DNA from: Roseburia sp. | GTDB taxonomy: Bacteria > Bacillota > Clostridia > Lachnospirales > Lachnospiraceae | Assembly (NCBI GenBank): GCA_023662875.1 | Contig: JAMPIG010000041.1 | Location: 1 to 33,363 of the forward strand | DNA: 33,363 nt | Reading direction: 5' to 3' | Shown: positions 31,961 through 33,363 of the stretch, one piece after another | Layout: the number at the start of each line of letters is the position of its first letter | Position numbering within the stretch: the first letter of the stretch is position 1 | Notes under the pieces: generated by a model | Databases searched by the model: none | What the model was told of the DNA's origin: nothing | The model's input: the letters and a program-made list of their open reading frames with translations, nothing else | Position numbers and translations under genes: made by a program

Positions 31961-32077
31961 AGCAGACTCGGAAGGCTTCGCCTTCCTCGTTCGCGTTGCT
32001 CGGACGAAGCTTCCTCGGCCCCCGGCTCGTGCAGGCACGGCCTGCGTCCGAGGAAGCTCCGTCCTCTGCTCATGCGC
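31961..32077. repeat. Tandem 120-base structured repeat, copy 2
   Basis: All three inverted repeats are perfect here: GGAAGGC-TTC-GCCTTCC (31970-31986), AGCTTCCTCGG/CCGAGGAAGCT (32008-32018 with 32048-32058) and, nested inside it, GCAGGC-ACG-GCCTGC (32031-32045). The nested pair forms a forked stem. The copy ends three bases before the terminator-like hairpin of etfA. On the minus strand the first loop gives a GCGAAGC core. Confidence 0.75.
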
Positions 32078-32079
32078 GG

Positions 32080-32123
32080 AAAATCGCCGCGGCCCGCCCC
32101 TCAGGGCCGCAGCCGCGGCGATT
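32080..32123 (-). terminator. Rho-independent terminator of the etf operon
   Basis: AATCGCCGCGGC/GCCGCGGCGATT (32082-32093 with 32112-32123) forms a 12-base GC-rich stem, followed on the minus strand by TTTT. It lies 28 bases past the etfA stop. Confidence 0.75.
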
Positions 32124-32150
32124 CTTACCATTTTTTCGTCCGAAAATTTC

Positions 32151-33215
32151 TCAGTTCCTGTTCTTCGCTTCCTTCTCCGCCTTCAGAGCCGCGGTCAGCG
32201 CAGGCACGATCTTGTTCAGATCCCCTACCACGCCGTAGTCCGCCACGTCAAAGATCGGAGCGTCCTCGTCCTTGTTGATTGCAACAATGATATCGGACTC
32301 TTCCATACCCGCGACATGCTGAATCGCGCCGGAGATACCGATAGCGAAATAAATCTGGGGACGTACCGTCTTGCCGGTCTGTCCTACCTGCAGATCCTTG
32401 GGCTTCCAGCCCGCGTCCACAACGGCACGGGAACAGGATACGGTTCCGCCCATGACCTCCGCCAGCTCCTCCAGAATCTTAAAGTTCTCCGGACTGCCCA
32501 CGCCGCGGCCGCCGGATACCAGAACCTTCGCGTCCATGATATCTACGGTATCGCTGACCGCCTTGACGACCTCTTTGATCGTCACATACCGATTGTTGGG
32601 CTTAAAGCCGGGATTATACTCCACGACCACAGCCTTTGCTCCTGCGACAGGCTCCCGCTTCTGCATAACGCCGGGGCGAACCGTCGCCATCTGCGGGCGG
32701 TTGTCAGGGCAGGCGATGGTAGCGATCGTGTTTCCGCCAAAGGCCGGACGGGTCATCAGCAGCTGATTGTGCTTCTGCTCCACGCCGGGTCTGGGCTCCA
32801 GCGGGAAATCGCCGATCTCCAATACGGTACAGTCTGCCGTCAGACCGGTCGCCACTCTCGCGGAAACGGTAGGGCCTAAGTCTCTGCCGATGGCGGTAGC
32901 GCCTACCAATACGATCTCGGGCTTAAACTCGTCGATGACGGACGCCAGAGCGTGTGCATAAGGCTCCGTCCGGTAGGTCGCAAGCTCCGGATCATCCACG
33001 ACGATCACCTTGTCCGCGCCATACTCCGCCAGCTTGTCGGCCAGTCCCTTCACCTGATATCCGATGAGCACCGCCGTAACCTCTGTCTCCAGCTTTGCGG
33101 CAAGCTCTTTTCCCTTTCCCAGCAATTCGTATGCGATACCGCTGATCTCATTGTCTACCTGCTGGGCAAACACATATACCCCTTTATAGTCCTCCAGGAC
33201 AATCTCTTTCTTCAT
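32151..33215 (-). CDS. etfA: Electron transfer flavoprotein, alpha subunit
   Basis: The 354-residue subunit binds FAD and, with EtfB, carries electrons between dehydrogenases such as butyryl-CoA dehydrogenase and their partners. The N-terminal domain includes VLVGATAIGRDLGPTVSARV and GLTADCTVLEI. The C-terminal FAD domain has SGGRGVGSPENF, VDAGWKPKDLQVGQTGKTV and FAIGISGAIQHVAGM, all strong family signatures. The start at 33215 (MKKEIVLEDY) has GGAGG six bases upstream; a TTG two codons earlier is unlikely. It follows etfB after 29 bases and precedes a terminator, so it is the last gene of its operon. Association with butyryl-CoA formation is inferred, as the upstream genes are outside the window. 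Confidence 0.96.
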   Translation of the reverse strand: MKKEIVLEDYKGVYVFAQQVDNEISGIAYELLGKGKELAAKLETEVTAVLIGYQVKGLADKLAEYGADKVIVVDDPELATYRTEPYAHALASVIDEFKPEIVLVGATAIGRDLGPTVSARVATGLTADCTVLEIGDFPLEPRPGVEQKHNQLLMTRPAFGGNTIATIACPDNRPQMATVRPGVMQKREPVAGAKAVVVEYNPGFKPNNRYVTIKEVVKAVSDTVDIMDAKVLVSGGRGVGSPENFKILEELAEVMGGTVSCSRAVVDAGWKPKDLQVGQTGKTVRPQIYFAIGISGAIQHVAGMEESDIIVAINKDEDAPIFDVADYGVVGDLNKIVPALTAALKAEKEAKNRN

Positions 33216-33244
33216 GGTCAACCTCCATTTTTCTTCCGACTTTA

Positions 33245-33363
33245 TCAGATCACATGCTTCTCCTTGAATTTCCCGACAATATAGGCAACCGCATCCTCGG
33301 GGGACTCAGGAACCACCTTCTCGCCCGCGCCCTTGCGCACCTTGTCGGACGCCTTCGCGATCT
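33245..33363 (-). CDS. etfB: Electron transfer flavoprotein, beta subunit, C-terminal part
   Basis: Only the last 38 codons are in the window; they end at TGA (33245-33247). The residues read KVRKGAGEKVVPESPEDAVA and end in KFKEKHVI. The short length limits the call, which rests mainly on the invariant etfB-etfA order in clostridia and the 29-base spacing to etfA. Confidence 0.8.
   Translation of the reverse strand, partial: IAKASDKVRKGAGEKVVPESPEDAVAYIVGKFKEKHVI

Noticed and set aside
31841-32077. Possible CRISPR array
   Set aside because: Only two units of 120 bases without unique spacers; internal inverted repeats explain the pattern and no cas genes are present.
31787-32131. Minus-strand open frame of 114 codons through the 120-base repeats, giving a repetitive Arg/Ala/Glu-rich product
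   Set aside because: The repeat period is a multiple of three, so any stop-free copy stays open in several frames on both strands. The product is low-complexity, without a ribosome site, and the sequence changes follow hairpin pairing at least as well as codons.
1-33363. tRNA, rRNA, known riboswitch or insertion sequence
   Set aside because: I saw no cloverleaf with a TTCGA-type arm, no rRNA-like stretch, no recognisable riboswitch core and no transposase. A covariance-model scan would be needed to exclude small RNAs fully.

Overview
The window (about 33.4 kb, GC-rich) reads as chromosome of an anaerobic Firmicute, most likely a Lachnospiraceae-type gut clostridium. The evidence is strong AGGAGG-type ribosome binding sites, YesM/YesN-type two-component proteins beside an LplA/LplB/LplC-type sugar importer, an iron-sulfur L-serine dehydratase, a GHKL/LytTR pair, and an etfB-etfA pair of the kind found at the end of butyryl-CoA dehydrogenase operons. 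The genus cannot be fixed from the sequence alone.

Layout. (1) 1-7.3 kb, housekeeping: the end of sdaAA, a D-Ala-D-Ala carboxypeptidase, a glycosyltransferase fused to a MarR-like winged helix, an mtnA-ykgJ pair with a 4-base overlap, a YbaK-type Cys-tRNA(Pro) deacylase and an MFS transporter. (2) 7.3-25.6 kb, a carbohydrate locus. A minus-strand operon (15178 down to 7361) encodes a BD-FAE-like esterase, another alpha/beta hydrolase, a YesN-type response regulator, a GH51 arabinofuranosidase and a type-B carboxylesterase. A divergent plus-strand gene encodes a CocE/NonD hydrolase. A second minus-strand operon (23782 down to 17368) encodes a lipoprotein binding protein, two permeases, a GH93-like BNR protein and a second carboxylesterase. 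A YesM-type histidine kinase lies just upstream. (3) 25.7-31.8 kb, an AT-richer stretch: a decayed AAA_14/DUF4143 ATPase, an ABC-2 type exporter (one ATPase, three membrane proteins) and a GHKL kinase/LytTR regulator pair. (4) 31.8-33.4 kb: two 120-base tandem repeats with hairpins, a strong terminator, etfA and the end of etfB.

How the parts work together. The importer would bring in oligosaccharides. None of the glycosidases or esterases has a visible signal peptide, so ester removal and glycosidic cleavage are inferred to happen in the cytoplasm. GH51 plus a GH93-like protein points to arabinan or arabinoxylan side chains, and five esterase-like proteins suggest heavily acylated or feruloylated material. 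The kinase and the regulator sit in different transcription units.

The most notable observation is a shared operator. All three promoters of the carbohydrate locus (before the esterase operon, before the CocE gene, before the binding-protein gene) carry a tandem direct repeat, TCAGAAAAT then TCnGnTTTTGyATAT, with half-sites exactly 22 bases apart. In each case a -10-like hexamer starts exactly 35 bases after the start of the second half-site. This looks like the target of the AraC-type regulator encoded in the locus and ties the three units into one regulon.
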